DNA from: Pelagibius sp. Alg239-R121
Lineage (GTDB): Bacteria > Pseudomonadota > Alphaproteobacteria > Kiloniellales > Kiloniellaceae
Length of the DNA stretch: 64,000 bases
Direction: 5' to 3'
Assembly (NCBI RefSeq): GCF_947331435.1
Contig: NZ_CAMZOF010000001.1
Span: 682,001 to 746,000, forward strand
Below the pieces are notes generated by a model, which saw only the letters and a list, made by a program, of their open reading frames with translations, did no database searches and had not been told where the DNA came from. Positions within the stretch are counted from its first letter, which is position 1. The number at the start of each line of letters is the position of its first letter. This document shows positions 26,640 to 35,232 of this stretch, piece by piece. The position numbers and the translations under genes are program-made.

Positions 26640-27292
26640 TTCGGAATGACCCCGTGAACGCGCAGAAAATCCAAAAGCGGCAGCAGGGGAAGACCAAGTA
26701 TCGAAAAATAGTCTCCCCGAATCGAGGCAAAAAGCTGGGCACCGCGTCCTTCGAGCTGATAGGCACCGACGGAGGTCAACACATTGTCTCCGACGGCAGC
26801 CAGATAATGTGTGATGAAGTCGTCGCTCAGACTGCGCATGGTCAACCTGGCCACCTCGTTATGATGCCAGATGCGTTCCCCGTCACGCACCACGCAAACC
26901 GCGCTTAAAAGCTCGTGCGCTTTGCCGCTGAGCGCTGTCAGGTGCGCCGTCGCATGGGCCAAGTCCTCAGGTTTATCGAACCAGACACCATTGCATTCAA
27001 GCATCTGATCGGCACCAATGACCAGAACGCCAGGATGCCGCCGGGAAACCCGTTGAGCCTTAAGTTCTGCCAAGGTTTCTGCAGTTTGAGCCGCGGTGGC
27101 ACCTTCAGACCGCAGTGCCAGTTTGATCTCATCTTCGTCGACGTTCGCCACTTCGACATCGAACGTCACAGCGGCGTTGGACAAAAGATGACGGCGCGAA
27201 CGGCTTCCTGAAGCGAGAATCAATTCCGGAACGGTTCCAGGCGAAATGTCTTCCGCCTGTTCCCCGCTGTCATGATGTGAGGCCGTCGTCAT
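26636..27292 (-). CDS. maf: Maf-family nucleotide pyrophosphatase
   Basis: 218 residues from ATG 27292; an in-frame start at 27349 would overlap ppsR by 17 bases. Maf proteins hydrolyse non-canonical or canonical nucleoside triphosphates to limit misincorporation. Motifs include ELILASGSRSRRHLL near the N-terminus, VIGADQML and GAYQLEGRGAQLF. The N-terminal 20 residues are polar and longer than usual, so a start slightly downstream is possible. Coupled to aroE. Confidence 0.93.
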   Translation of the reverse strand: MTTASHHDSGEQAEDISPGTVPELILASGSRSRRHLLSNAAVTFDVEVANVDEDEIKLALRSEGATAAQTAETLAELKAQRVSRRHPGVLVIGADQMLECNGVWFDKPEDLAHATAHLTALSGKAHELLSAVCVVRDGERIWHHNEVARLTMRSLSDDFITHYLAAVGDNVLTSVGAYQLEGRGAQLFASIRGDYFSILGLPLLPLLDFLRVHGVIPK

Positions 27293-27332
27293 AGTTGTAA
27301 CCGGATTGTAGCTATCGAACGAAGGCTTTGCG

Positions 27333-28154
27333 TTAACCAGCCAGTTCACAGTGCCGGGCGTAGTGGCTCATGATCTGGGCAGCCGTTTCCTCTATCGAAC
27401 GGCGCGTAACGTCGATCACCGGCCAGCCGTGACGGCTGCACAGCCTCCGCGCTTCGGTCACCTCGGCACGAACCGATTCAATATCCACATAATCGGTCTC
27501 ATCTTCACCTTCAGCAATCATGCGTAAGCGATTTCGGCGGACCTGAACCAGACTTTCAGGATCCTTGGTCAAACCAACCACGAGCGGTTTTTTGGTACTA
27601 AGCAATTCACTCGGCATTGCACAACCAGGCACGACGGGAACGTTTGCTGCCTTGATACCCCGGTTGGCCAGATAGATGCAGGTTGGTGTTTTGGATGTCC
27701 GCGATACCCCGACCAACACGATATCCGCGCCTTCAAGATCAGCGTAAAGCTGACCATCATCATGGGCCAAAGCGTAATCCATGGCCGCAATCCGATCGAA
27801 ATACTCGGCGTCGAGCGCATGCTGCAAGCCGGGTTGTCCGGACATCTCGACACCGAAATAAGCCGCGAGCGAATGAATGACGGGATCCAATACAGGAATG
27901 CAGGGAACACCGATCCGCCGGGCCGCATCAACCAAAGGCTGCCGCAGCTTACCGTTGACCATGGTAAAGAGAACCGGACCGGGATTGGCTTCGATCCCCT
28001 GGATGACTCGGTCCATCTGTCCCTGGGTTCGAATTAGGCTCCAGACATGCTCGATGGGTTCGGCGACATCGAACTGTACAAGACAGGCACGGGCAACGGA
28101 GTTGATGGTTTCGCCGGTTGCATCGGATACCAGATGCAGATGAATAATCGTCAT
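27333..28154 (-). CDS. ppsR: Pyruvate-phosphate dikinase / PEP synthase regulatory protein (DUF299)
   Basis: 273 residues from ATG 28154. Bifunctional serine/threonine kinase and phosphorylase that switches PPDK or PEP synthase off and on. The signature LHLVSDATGETI opens the protein and the P-loop-like VLVGVSRTSKTPTCIYLA lies near residue 145. Its ortholog (called RP001 in Rickettsia, CC_0001 in Caulobacter) flanks the chromosomal origin opposite hemE. The same arrangement is seen here. Confidence 0.95.
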   Translation of the reverse strand: MTIIHLHLVSDATGETINSVARACLVQFDVAEPIEHVWSLIRTQGQMDRVIQGIEANPGPVLFTMVNGKLRQPLVDAARRIGVPCIPVLDPVIHSLAAYFGVEMSGQPGLQHALDAEYFDRIAAMDYALAHDDGQLYADLEGADIVLVGVSRTSKTPTCIYLANRGIKAANVPVVPGCAMPSELLSTKKPLVVGLTKDPESLVQVRRNRLRMIAEGEDETDYVDIESVRAEVTEARRLCSRHGWPVIDVTRRSIEETAAQIMSHYARHCELAG

Positions 28155-28303
28155 AAAGCCTTCGATCCCTCGTTCAGGGTAGCGCGCTCCTCTCAATACA
28201 GTAGCTTTCGCCCTGCCGCCAGTTTTGACGATCAACCGCGCTCAAGAAGGCAATTGGAAAGCATTTGCCGGGAAACAGGAGAGTGGATCAATTCACTCTA
28301 AAA

Positions 28304-28312
28304 TGTGGATAA
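28304..28312 (-). promoter_or_regulatory. DnaA box, perfect consensus
   Basis: TGTGGATAA on the plus strand, i.e. TTATCCACA on the minus strand, an exact match to the DnaA-box consensus. Confidence 0.8.
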
Positions 28313-28441
28313 CTCGAGTGAAATCCAATGTGTGAAGAATCCATTATCGCAGGCACGAGAATCCTCCCAATAGCTATCCAAAAGCTTCTTCAAATTTCCA
28401 CAAGCGGGATAAGCAGGACATCACAGGTGCGTGTGAGAAAG

Positions 28442-28450
28442 TTATCCACC
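28442..28450 (+). promoter_or_regulatory. DnaA box, one mismatch
   Basis: TTATCCACC, eight of nine positions of the consensus, in the middle of the putative origin. Confidence 0.65.
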
Positions 28451-28573
28451 TAATTCACGTTCTTCCTGCTCTTACCGCTATCCTGGAAAGCCAACGAGTC
28501 GCAAAAGTTACGAGTGAAAACAGTCACATCGATAGCGAAAATTTGTCATCTTTAAAGTGGCCGGTGGACAGCT

Positions 28574-28582
28574 TTTGGATAA
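28574..28582 (-). promoter_or_regulatory. DnaA box, one mismatch
   Basis: TTTGGATAA on the plus strand (TTATCCAAA on the minus strand), eight of nine consensus positions, about 45 bases from the AT-rich stretch. Confidence 0.65.
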
Positions 28583-28683
28583 CCCAACAATCCCCAGGTT
28601 TCACCCCACCAACAAACAACTACAATATTTTATTTAAATAAGATTCTTTGTAAGTAGGGTGGGGAAACCCAAAGCCAACCGAA

Positions 28684-29727
28684 ATGGCATACAGCGTGAA
28701 ATCTGACAAAAAGCTCCTACTTCGTGCCCTCCAGGGCGAGATCCTACCACAGCCCCCAATCTGGCTGATGCGCCAAGCAGGACGCTATCTGCCCGAGTAT
28801 ATGAAGACCCGGGCTCAGGCGAACGGCTTCCTCGATCTATGCTATGCGCCGGATCTTGCTGTTGAAGTTACGTTGCAGCCGATCCGCCGGTATGGTTTTG
28901 ATGCTTCGATCCTGTTCTCCGACATTTTGGTGGTGCCTCATGCCCTTGGCCAGAAGGTCTGGTTTGAAGAGGGCGTTGGTCCAAAGCTGGAGCCTCTGAA
29001 ATCAGCTGACGATATCGACCGGTTGGCGCTCGAGCACTTTCACGATCATCTGGCACCGGTTTACGAAACCGTTGGGCGTCTACGCGAAGAATTACCAGCC
29101 GAAACCGCGCTTATCGGCTTTGCGGGCGCTCCCTGGACAGTTGCCAGTTATATGCTGGAAGGCGGGTCCAGCAAGGACTTCGCTGCGGCAAAAACCTGGG
29201 CTTATGCCAAACCTGAGCTCTTCGCGCGTGTCATTGATCTTTTGGTCGAAGCGACGGCTAGCTACCTAATCCGCCAGGCTGAAGCCGGCGCTGAAGTTCT
29301 GCAGATTTTTGATTCCTGGGCCGGTGTTTGGCCCGAGGAAGATCTTCGTCGCTGGTGCCTGGAGCCCTGTAAAAAGATCATTGCGAAGGTAAATGCCGCT
29401 CATCCGGACATTCCCATTATTTTGTTCCCAAGGGGTGTTGGATTGGCCTACCGGAATTTTGCTGTCGAAAGTGGTGCCAAGGGCCTTGGGCTGGATACGA
29501 CGGTTCCCCTGAAGTGGGCACGCGATGAATTGCAGTCAAAGGTGACCGTTCAAGGTAATCTGGATCCAATCATGCTGGTCGCCGGCGGTGATGTGCTTGA
29601 TCGCGGTGTGGCGCAAATCCTGGAAAATCTCTCAAACGGACCGTTTGTGTTTAACCTTGGCCACGGGATCGTTCCTCAAACGCCACCCAAGCATGTTGAG
29701 CGTTTGATGCGGCTGGTACGAGGATAA
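28684..29727 (+). CDS. hemE: Uroporphyrinogen decarboxylase
   Basis: 347 residues. It removes four acetate carboxyls from uroporphyrinogen III to give coproporphyrinogen III. The N-terminal signature PPIWLMRQAGRYLPEYM and the catalytic aspartate region FSDILVVPHALG are clear; GFAGAPWTVASYMLEG and the C-terminal NLGHGIVPQTPP are also typical. It borders the putative oriC, as in Caulobacter, and starts the hemE-hemH-hemJ cluster. Its promoter must lie in or near the AT-rich edge of the origin. Confidence 0.97.
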   Translation: MAYSVKSDKKLLLRALQGEILPQPPIWLMRQAGRYLPEYMKTRAQANGFLDLCYAPDLAVEVTLQPIRRYGFDASILFSDILVVPHALGQKVWFEEGVGPKLEPLKSADDIDRLALEHFHDHLAPVYETVGRLREELPAETALIGFAGAPWTVASYMLEGGSSKDFAAAKTWAYAKPELFARVIDLLVEATASYLIRQAEAGAEVLQIFDSWAGVWPEEDLRRWCLEPCKKIIAKVNAAHPDIPIILFPRGVGLAYRNFAVESGAKGLGLDTTVPLKWARDELQSKVTVQGNLDPIMLVAGGDVLDRGVAQILENLSNGPFVFNLGHGIVPQTPPKHVERLMRLVRG

Positions 29728-29834
29728 GGCCAGGTGTCCAGCTGTTGCTGCAAAATGTCGCGATAACTGCAAAGGCCGGGAAAGCACAGGGCGGGGGATG
29801 GACAAACCTGAATTGAATGGCCAGCTTACTCGTC

Positions 29835-30872
29835 ATGACAAAAACCGCGATCGTTCTATTCAATCTTGGAGGGCCTGATACCCCAGCAGCGGTTCAGCCC
29901 TTTTTGTTCAATCTTTTCAATGATCCAGCGATTATTCGGCTGCCGAATCCCTTTCGCTGGGGTCTGGCAAAGGTGATATCGAAGCGCCGGGCGCCGATCG
30001 CGCGCGAAATCTACGAAAATCTCGGCGGTGGTTCTCCTTTGCTACCCAACACCAAAGTTCAGGCGAAGGCACTGGAAGCCGCGCTGATGACAGAGGAACC
30101 GGAAAGTGGCGGCGACAAATTCAAGACATTTATCGCCATGCGCTATTGGCATCCCTTCAGCGATGAAGCTGCGCGCGAGGTCAAGGCCTACGATCCGGAC
30201 CAGATTCTGTTGCTGCCGCTGTATCCGCAGTTCTCCACAACGACAACAGGATCGTCCGTGACGGACTGGAACCGGTCTGCTTCCAAGGCCGGCTTGACCG
30301 CCCCGACAAAGACCGTCTGCTGTTATCCGTCGGATCCGGGTTTCGTTTCCGAAGTTATTGCCAGATTGCGTCCGGCCCTGAATAAAGCAAGCGAGGCTGG
30401 TAAACCGCGCGTCTTGTTTTCAGCCCACGGCCTGCCGAAAAAGATCGTGGAAGCTGGTGACCCCTATCAGGAACAGGTTGAAGAATCGGCTGCCGCAGTC
30501 GTCGACGCCTTAAATGAACCTGAATTGGACTGGGTGATCTGCTATCAAAGCCGGGTTGGTCCTCTGGAATGGATCGGACCTTCGACTGATAGCGAAATCG
30601 AGCGAGCAGGTCAGGATAAGGTGCCGCTGGTCGTGGTGCCGATTGCGTTCGTGTCGGAACACTCCGAAACTCTGGTCGAGTTGGACATAGAATACCGTGA
30701 ACTGGCCGAAAAGCAGGGCGTTCCGGCCTATATACGGGTTCCAACCGTCAATGATGGATCTGCTTTCATCGAAGGTCTGGCGCGCCGGGTCCGTGGGGCG
30801 CTCGATGGTACTGCGTCGCTTTGTCCCGGCCGCGAACAGGACCCTTGCCCGACCAGTTGGAACCGGGTTTAA
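29835..30872 (+). CDS. hemH: Ferrochelatase
   Basis: 345 residues from ATG 29835 (an upstream start at 29817 is open but less typical). It inserts ferrous iron into protoporphyrin IX. N-terminal IVLFNLGGPDTPAAVQPFL, the metal-site histidine in FSAHGLPKK and IAFVSEHSETLVELD are family hallmarks. The C-terminus ends with two cysteines in CPGREQDPC; whether they bind a [2Fe-2S] cluster, as in some ferrochelatases, cannot be told. Lies 107 bases after hemE and 37 before hemJ. Confidence 0.96.
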   Translation: MTKTAIVLFNLGGPDTPAAVQPFLFNLFNDPAIIRLPNPFRWGLAKVISKRRAPIAREIYENLGGGSPLLPNTKVQAKALEAALMTEEPESGGDKFKTFIAMRYWHPFSDEAAREVKAYDPDQILLLPLYPQFSTTTTGSSVTDWNRSASKAGLTAPTKTVCCYPSDPGFVSEVIARLRPALNKASEAGKPRVLFSAHGLPKKIVEAGDPYQEQVEESAAAVVDALNEPELDWVICYQSRVGPLEWIGPSTDSEIERAGQDKVPLVVVPIAFVSEHSETLVELDIEYRELAEKQGVPAYIRVPTVNDGSAFIEGLARRVRGALDGTASLCPGREQDPCPTSWNRV

Positions 30873-30909
30873 CAAAACAGTTTGCTGTTCCGGGGCAGGG
30901 GGAAATTTA

Positions 30910-31353
30910 ATGGCAGGTTTTCTGGGCGAAGCCTATGAGTGGGTGAAAGCACTGCACATCATCAGTGTTATCGCCTGGATGGCAGGTATGCTCTATCTGC
31001 CAAGGCTTTATGTCTATCACTGTGGTTCCGAAGCGGGCTCCACTCAATCGGAAACCTTCAAGGTAATGGAGCGCCGCCTACTGCGGGCAATTACCAACCC
31101 CGCGATGATCTCAAGCTGGCTATTCGGTCTGCTTTTAATGCTGCACCTCGAGGCCTGGCAGGAACCCTGGTTTCACGCGAAACTCACCCTGTTGATTGCC
31201 ATGCAGATCATTCATGCGGCCTTTGCCCGCTGGCGGCGCCAGTTCGAGAAGGATGAAAACCACCACAGCGAGACTTACTATCGTTGGATGAATGAAATTC
31301 CGACGGTCCTTATGATCGGAATCGTGATTTTCGTCGTGGTCAAACCTTTCTAA
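30910..31353 (+). CDS. hemJ: Protoporphyrinogen IX oxidase HemJ
   Basis: 147 residues from ATG 30910; an open frame runs upstream into hemH but in a non-family sequence. HemJ is an integral membrane protein of four helices that oxidises protoporphyrinogen IX and binds heme. Visible motifs are VKALHIISVIAWMAGMLYLPRL (in part, with the conserved histidine) and FHAKLTLLIAMQIIHA, plus a C-terminal helix IGIVIFVVVKPF. It completes the hemE-H-J set that ordinarily leads directly to rho. Confidence 0.95.
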   Translation: MAGFLGEAYEWVKALHIISVIAWMAGMLYLPRLYVYHCGSEAGSTQSETFKVMERRLLRAITNPAMISSWLFGLLLMLHLEAWQEPWFHAKLTLLIAMQIIHAAFARWRRQFEKDENHHSETYYRWMNEIPTVLMIGIVIFVVVKPF

Positions 31354-31426
31354 GTGGCAACCGCGCCCCTTCTCATTCGCTGGAGTCTGCCGCTTAAGGC
31401 GTTGTTTCTCATTGGGAGAATAAAAA

Positions 31427-32425
31427 ATGGATAAGGCACGCTGGGGCGTTGTCAGTACCGCCAATATAGGCCTCGAAAAAGTGATTCCGGGTATACAGCG
31501 CTCTCGGCTCGGCCGGGTTTCCGCCATTGCCTCCCGCAATCTCGAAAAAGCCAAGGCTGCGGCAGCGGATCTAGGAATCGAGCGGGCCTACGGCTCTTAT
31601 GAGGAACTGCTGAACGATCCTGAGATCGAATTTATCTATAATCCGCTGCCCAACGACCAGCATGTTGATGTGACCCTTGCCGCCGCGCGTGCAGGCAAAC
31701 ATGTGCTCTGCGAGAAGCCGATCGGTCTGAACGCTGACGACGCAGCGCGTTTGTCGGCACTACCAGACGATATTCGGATGATGGAAGCCTTCATGGTCCG
31801 GTTTCATCCACAGTGGCTTCGCTGTCGTGAAATTCTACAATCCGGAAAAATTGGCAAACCAACTGCAATTCAGGTCGCGTTCTCCTATTTTAACAATGAT
31901 TCGAACAACATACGGAATCATCCTGAAAAAGGGGGTGGGGCGCTCTTGGACATCGGCTGCTATGCCATTGTGGCCGGCCGATTCTTTTTCGAAGCAGAGC
32001 CCAAGCGGGTCATCGCGCTCATCGACAGGGATCCCGATTTCGAGACCGACAGGCTTACCTCTGGATTGCTCGATTTCGGAAAGGGGCGTCAACTGGCCTT
32101 CACGGTTTCGACCCAGGCGGCGCTGTATCAGCGAGTCCAGATTTTAGGGACCGATGGACGTCTGGAGATCGAAATACCCTTCAACGCCTCTCAGGGAGCC
32201 GTGAGCAGGTTATTCCTTTACGATGGATCCGTTTTGGATGGCAGTGATGCGAAGACAGAGGTTGTTCCGGAAGCGGATCAATATGCCGAGCAAGCTGATG
32301 CTTTTGTTGAGGCGGTCAAAAAGGGACAGGCTTCGCCCTATGGGCTCGATGACGCCATGACGAACATGCGCATTATTGATGCGCTGTTTCGCTCTGCCGA
32401 AAGGGATAGCTGGCAGGAACCCTGA
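31427..32425 (+). CDS. Gfo/Idh/MocA family NAD(P)-dependent oxidoreductase
   Basis: 332 residues. The N-terminal Rossmann fold begins WGVVSTANIGLEKVIPGI and contains YNPLPNDQHVDVTLAA and LCEKPIGLNADDA, where the lysine of EKP is the usual catalytic/cofactor residue. The C-terminal alpha/beta domain (residues about 120-325) shows GGGALLDIGCYAI. Family members act on sugars, inositols or dihydrodiols; the substrate is unknown. It sits between hemJ and rho, genes that are adjacent in many relatives, so it is probably an insertion. A good SD (GGGAGAA) precedes the ATG. Confidence 0.9.
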   Translation: MDKARWGVVSTANIGLEKVIPGIQRSRLGRVSAIASRNLEKAKAAAADLGIERAYGSYEELLNDPEIEFIYNPLPNDQHVDVTLAAARAGKHVLCEKPIGLNADDAARLSALPDDIRMMEAFMVRFHPQWLRCREILQSGKIGKPTAIQVAFSYFNNDSNNIRNHPEKGGGALLDIGCYAIVAGRFFFEAEPKRVIALIDRDPDFETDRLTSGLLDFGKGRQLAFTVSTQAALYQRVQILGTDGRLEIEIPFNASQGAVSRLFLYDGSVLDGSDAKTEVVPEADQYAEQADAFVEAVKKGQASPYGLDDAMTNMRIIDALFRSAERDSWQEP

Positions 32426-32725
32426 ATAGTGCGTGGTGCTTACAGCACTTAACTTTGGTGTTTTTCAGTGATTGCCCGTTATCTCGGAAAATTTATTGTC
32501 CATCGGCTTGACTTCACTGGGACCTTCCAGTATCGAAGGCGGAAGTTAGGCCCTGGACATTCGTTCGGGTCGTCCCCAATTCATGAATTAGTAATCGCCC
32601 CGCATTAGGCTGACTCTGTTCACGACGACGAACTGCAGCGGCAAGGAGAGACGATCTAAAGTCCCCTCCGGCCGCGCATCGCGCGTATCCCTCCTCATCA
32701 TTACCGCATATCAGGCTCCACGCCC
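32426..32725 (+). promoter_or_regulatory. Rho leader region, C-rich before the start
   Basis: 300 bases with no gene. The last 70 bases before the rho ATG are strongly C-rich and G-poor with little pairing, as in a rut site. Rho autoregulation by premature termination in its own leader is known in E. coli; the same is inferred here. Confidence 0.35.
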
Positions 32726-33982
32726 ATGAACCTCCAAGATTTGAAAGCCAAAAGTCCGGCAGACCTGTTGGCTTTTGCCGAAGAACTCGAAATCGAAAAC
32801 GCGAGCAACCTGCGTAAGCAGGACATGATGTTCGCGATCCTCAAGCAAATGGCCGAAAACGACGTGCCGATCTACGGATCTGGCGTGCTTGAGGTCCTGC
32901 AGGACGGTTTCGGGTTTTTACGTGCACCGGAATCCAATTATTTGCCGGGACCTGACGATATTTACGTCAGCCCCAGCCAGGTGCGCCGTTTTGGTCTGCG
33001 CACCGGCGATACGGTCGAAGGACAGATCCGTTCACCGAAAGAGGGCGAACGTTATTTCGCACTGCTGAAGGTCAATCAGATCAATTTCGATCCGCCGGAA
33101 AATTCCCGTCACCGGATTAACTTCGACAACCTGACGCCACTTTATCCGGATGAAAAGCTGACGCTTGAGCTTGCAGATCCGACCAAAAAGGATATGACGA
33201 CCCGGATCATCGATCTGGTGACACCACTCGGTAAGGGACAGCGCGCGTTGATTGTTGCGCCGCCTCGGACCGGTAAGACGATGATTCTGCAGAACATCGC
33301 GCATGCGATTGCCTCAAATCATCCCGAAGTTTATCTGATCGTTCTCCTCATCGACGAACGTCCCGAGGAAGTCACCGATATGGCGCGTTCGGTGAACGGC
33401 GAAGTGGTGAGTTCCACCTTCGACGAACCGGCCAATCGCCATGTTCAAGTCACCGAAATGGTGATTGAAAAGGCCAAACGCCTCGTTGAACATAAAAAAG
33501 ACGTCGTCATCCTGCTGGATTCCATTACACGCCTTGCCCGGGCCTATAACACCGTTGTTCCCAGTTCAGGCAAGGTCTTGACCGGTGGTGTCGATGCCAA
33601 TGCTCTGCAGCGGCCCAAACGTTTCTTCGGTGCAGCCCGCAATATCGAGGAGGGCGGCAGCCTGACCATCATCTCTACGGCGCTGATTGATACCGGCAGT
33701 CGCATGGACGAGGTCATTTTCGAAGAGTTCAAGGGCACAGGTAACTCGGAAATCGTGCTGGATCGTAAGCTGGCCGATAAGCGGACATTCCCGGCCATCG
33801 ATATCGGCAAGTCAGGCACCCGTAAGGAAGAATTGCTGGTTGATAAGGGCACGCTCTCCAAAATGTGGGTTCTGCGCCGTATCCTGATGCCGATGGGTGT
33901 TACCGACTCAATTGAGTTCCTGGTTGATAAACTGAAGCAGACAAAATCCAACTCGGACTTCTTCGACTCTATGAACCAGTAG
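32726..33982 (+). CDS. rho: Transcription termination factor Rho
   Basis: 418 residues, near E. coli length (419). The N-terminal cold-shock-like RNA-binding domain contains [22 protein letters not shown]. The ATPase core has Walker A APPRTGKT near residue 180, Walker B region [16 protein letters not shown] and the Q-loop [19 protein letters not shown]. It terminates untranslated transcripts as a hexameric helicase. It follows hemE-hemH-hemJ in the usual alphaproteobacterial order, apart from one inserted gene. Confidence 0.98.
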   Translation: MNLQDLKAKSPADLLAFAEELEIENASNLRKQDMMFAILKQMAENDVPIYGSGVLEVLQDGFGFLRAPESNYLPGPDDIYVSPSQVRRFGLRTGDTVEGQIRSPKEGERYFALLKVNQINFDPPENSRHRINFDNLTPLYPDEKLTLELADPTKKDMTTRIIDLVTPLGKGQRALIVAPPRTGKTMILQNIAHAIASNHPEVYLIVLLIDERPEEVTDMARSVNGEVVSSTFDEPANRHVQVTEMVIEKAKRLVEHKKDVVILLDSITRLARAYNTVVPSSGKVLTGGVDANALQRPKRFFGAARNIEEGGSLTIISTALIDTGSRMDEVIFEEFKGTGNSEIVLDRKLADKRTFPAIDIGKSGTRKEELLVDKGTLSKMWVLRRILMPMGVTDSIEFLVDKLKQTKSNSDFFDSMNQ

Positions 33983-34195
33983 GCCGCGGGTTTTTGCCGT
34001 TTGCAGAAATGTTTCGGTCCCGGAACGTCATGATGCCAGACTGCCCAAACCTGACCATTGTACGTCTGTACGTATCTCGGTCTGAATTAAAGATTTGGTT
34101 AGCAAGACGTTAAAATACCTGCTTAAAATCGAATCTATAGACCAATCGAAATTAGCCGTACGTTGACTTGCGATGTTGAGCGTACGCGAGATCAG

Positions 34196-34233
34196 AAAAA
34201 AGGGACGCTGATAAAAATCTTCAGCGTCCCTTT
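34196..34233 (-). terminator. Rho-independent terminator of the quinone oxidoreductase gene
   Basis: On the minus strand a perfect 13-bp stem (plus-strand 34199-34211 and 34221-34233, AAAGGGACGCTGA and complement) with a 9-base loop ends in a run of T (A6 at 34196-34201 on the plus strand). It lies 22 bases past the stop of the gene at 34255. On the plus strand the T-run is weak, so action on rho transcripts is less likely. Confidence 0.85.
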
Positions 34234-34254
34234 CTCGTTTGTGAAGCGAAGCCT

Positions 34255-35232
34255 TTACGGCAGCAAGATGGTCGAACCGGTTGTTTTACGTGCCTCGAGA
34301 TCCCGATGAGCCTGCGCTGCCTCGGCAAGAGGATAGCGTTGGTTGATCGCAACCTTGACGGCCCCTGACTGCACCACTTCGAATAGCGATTCCGCAGATG
34401 CCACCATGTCCTCACGCTTGGCCGTATAGGTCATCAGGTTAGGACGGGTCATGAAGAGAGATCCCTTTTGACTAAGGAGTCCCGGATCTACCGGCGGTAC
34501 GGGCCCGGAGGCATTCCCAAAGGTCACGAATAGGCCGAGCGGACTGAGCGATGAAATCGAAGCGTCAAAGGTATCCTTGCCCACGGAATCATAGACTACG
34601 GGGACGCCGGCACCATCCGTGATTTCGCGCACTCGGGCAGCGATATCTTCTTTGTTGTACAAGATGGTGTGGTGACAGCCGTTTGCTTTAGCCAGGTCTG
34701 CTTTTTCCTCTGAACCGACCGTGCCGATCACCGTTGCACCGAGATGATTCAACCACTGACAGGCCATGAGTCCGACCCCGCCCGCGGCGGCGTGGAATAG
34801 AACCGTATCGCCAGCTTTAACGTTATAGGTTCTGCGAATCAGATACTCGACGGTCATGCCTTGCAGCATGATGGCTGCCGCCTGTTCGTCGGAGATTCCG
34901 TCTGGAACTTTCACCAGGCGATCGACCGGCATGTTCCGTTCATCGGCATAAGCACCCAGCGGCGGGTTTGCATAGGCAACACGATCACCAGGTGCCAACT
35001 CGGTGATGCCGGCTCCCAGCGCCTCGACGACCCCGGCTCCCTCCAGTCCAATAACGGAGGGAAGGTTGGGAATAGGGTAAAGGCCTGTCCGATGATAGAC
35101 GTCTATGTAATTCAAACCAATTGCTGTCTGACGCAGCCGGACTTCGCCTTCTCCCGGTGCAGGGAGTTCAATATCGTCGTAGGACAGTGCTTCGGGTCCA
35201 CCAGGGGCGTGAATGCGGATTGCCTTTGTCAT
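34255..35232 (-). CDS. NADPH:quinone oxidoreductase (zeta-crystallin type)
   Basis: 325 residues of the zinc-free medium-chain dehydrogenase family. Typical parts are GEVRLRQTAIGLNYIDVYHRTGLY and the cofactor site VLFHAAAGGVGLMACQW, followed by ATVIGTVGSEEKADLAKANGC; absence of the structural-zinc cysteines agrees with the quinone reductase branch. It likely reduces quinones or alkenals with NADPH. Its start overlaps the upstream dienelactone hydrolase gene by 4 bases, so the two are coupled. A terminator follows the gene. Confidence 0.92.
   Translation of the reverse strand: MTKAIRIHAPGGPEALSYDDIELPAPGEGEVRLRQTAIGLNYIDVYHRTGLYPIPNLPSVIGLEGAGVVEALGAGITELAPGDRVAYANPPLGAYADERNMPVDRLVKVPDGISDEQAAAIMLQGMTVEYLIRRTYNVKAGDTVLFHAAAGGVGLMACQWLNHLGATVIGTVGSEEKADLAKANGCHHTILYNKEDIAARVREITDGAGVPVVYDSVGKDTFDASISSLSPLGLFVTFGNASGPVPPVDPGLLSQKGSLFMTRPNLMTYTAKREDMVASAESLFEVVQSGAVKVAINQRYPLAEAAQAHRDLEARKTTGSTILLP

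Larger units (their letters stand above)
28155..28683. other. Putative chromosomal origin of replication (oriC)
   Basis: 529 non-coding bases between divergent ppsR and hemE, the location of the origin in Caulobacter and Rickettsia. It has one perfect DnaA box and two with a single mismatch, weaker candidates such as CTATCCAAA (28374-28382), four GANTC methylation sites (28337, 28359, 28496, 28642) and an AT-rich stretch beside hemE (28621-28650, including TATTTTATTTAAATAAG). A 7-mer GAGTGAA occurs three times. No paired TTAA CtrA site was found, unlike Caulobacter. parS and parAB lie 15-20 kb away, as expected for the origin region. Confidence 0.8.

Noticed and set aside
28540-28640. CtrA binding sites in the putative origin
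   Set aside because: TTAA occurs (TTTAAAG, TTTAAAT) but never as a pair with 7-base spacing.
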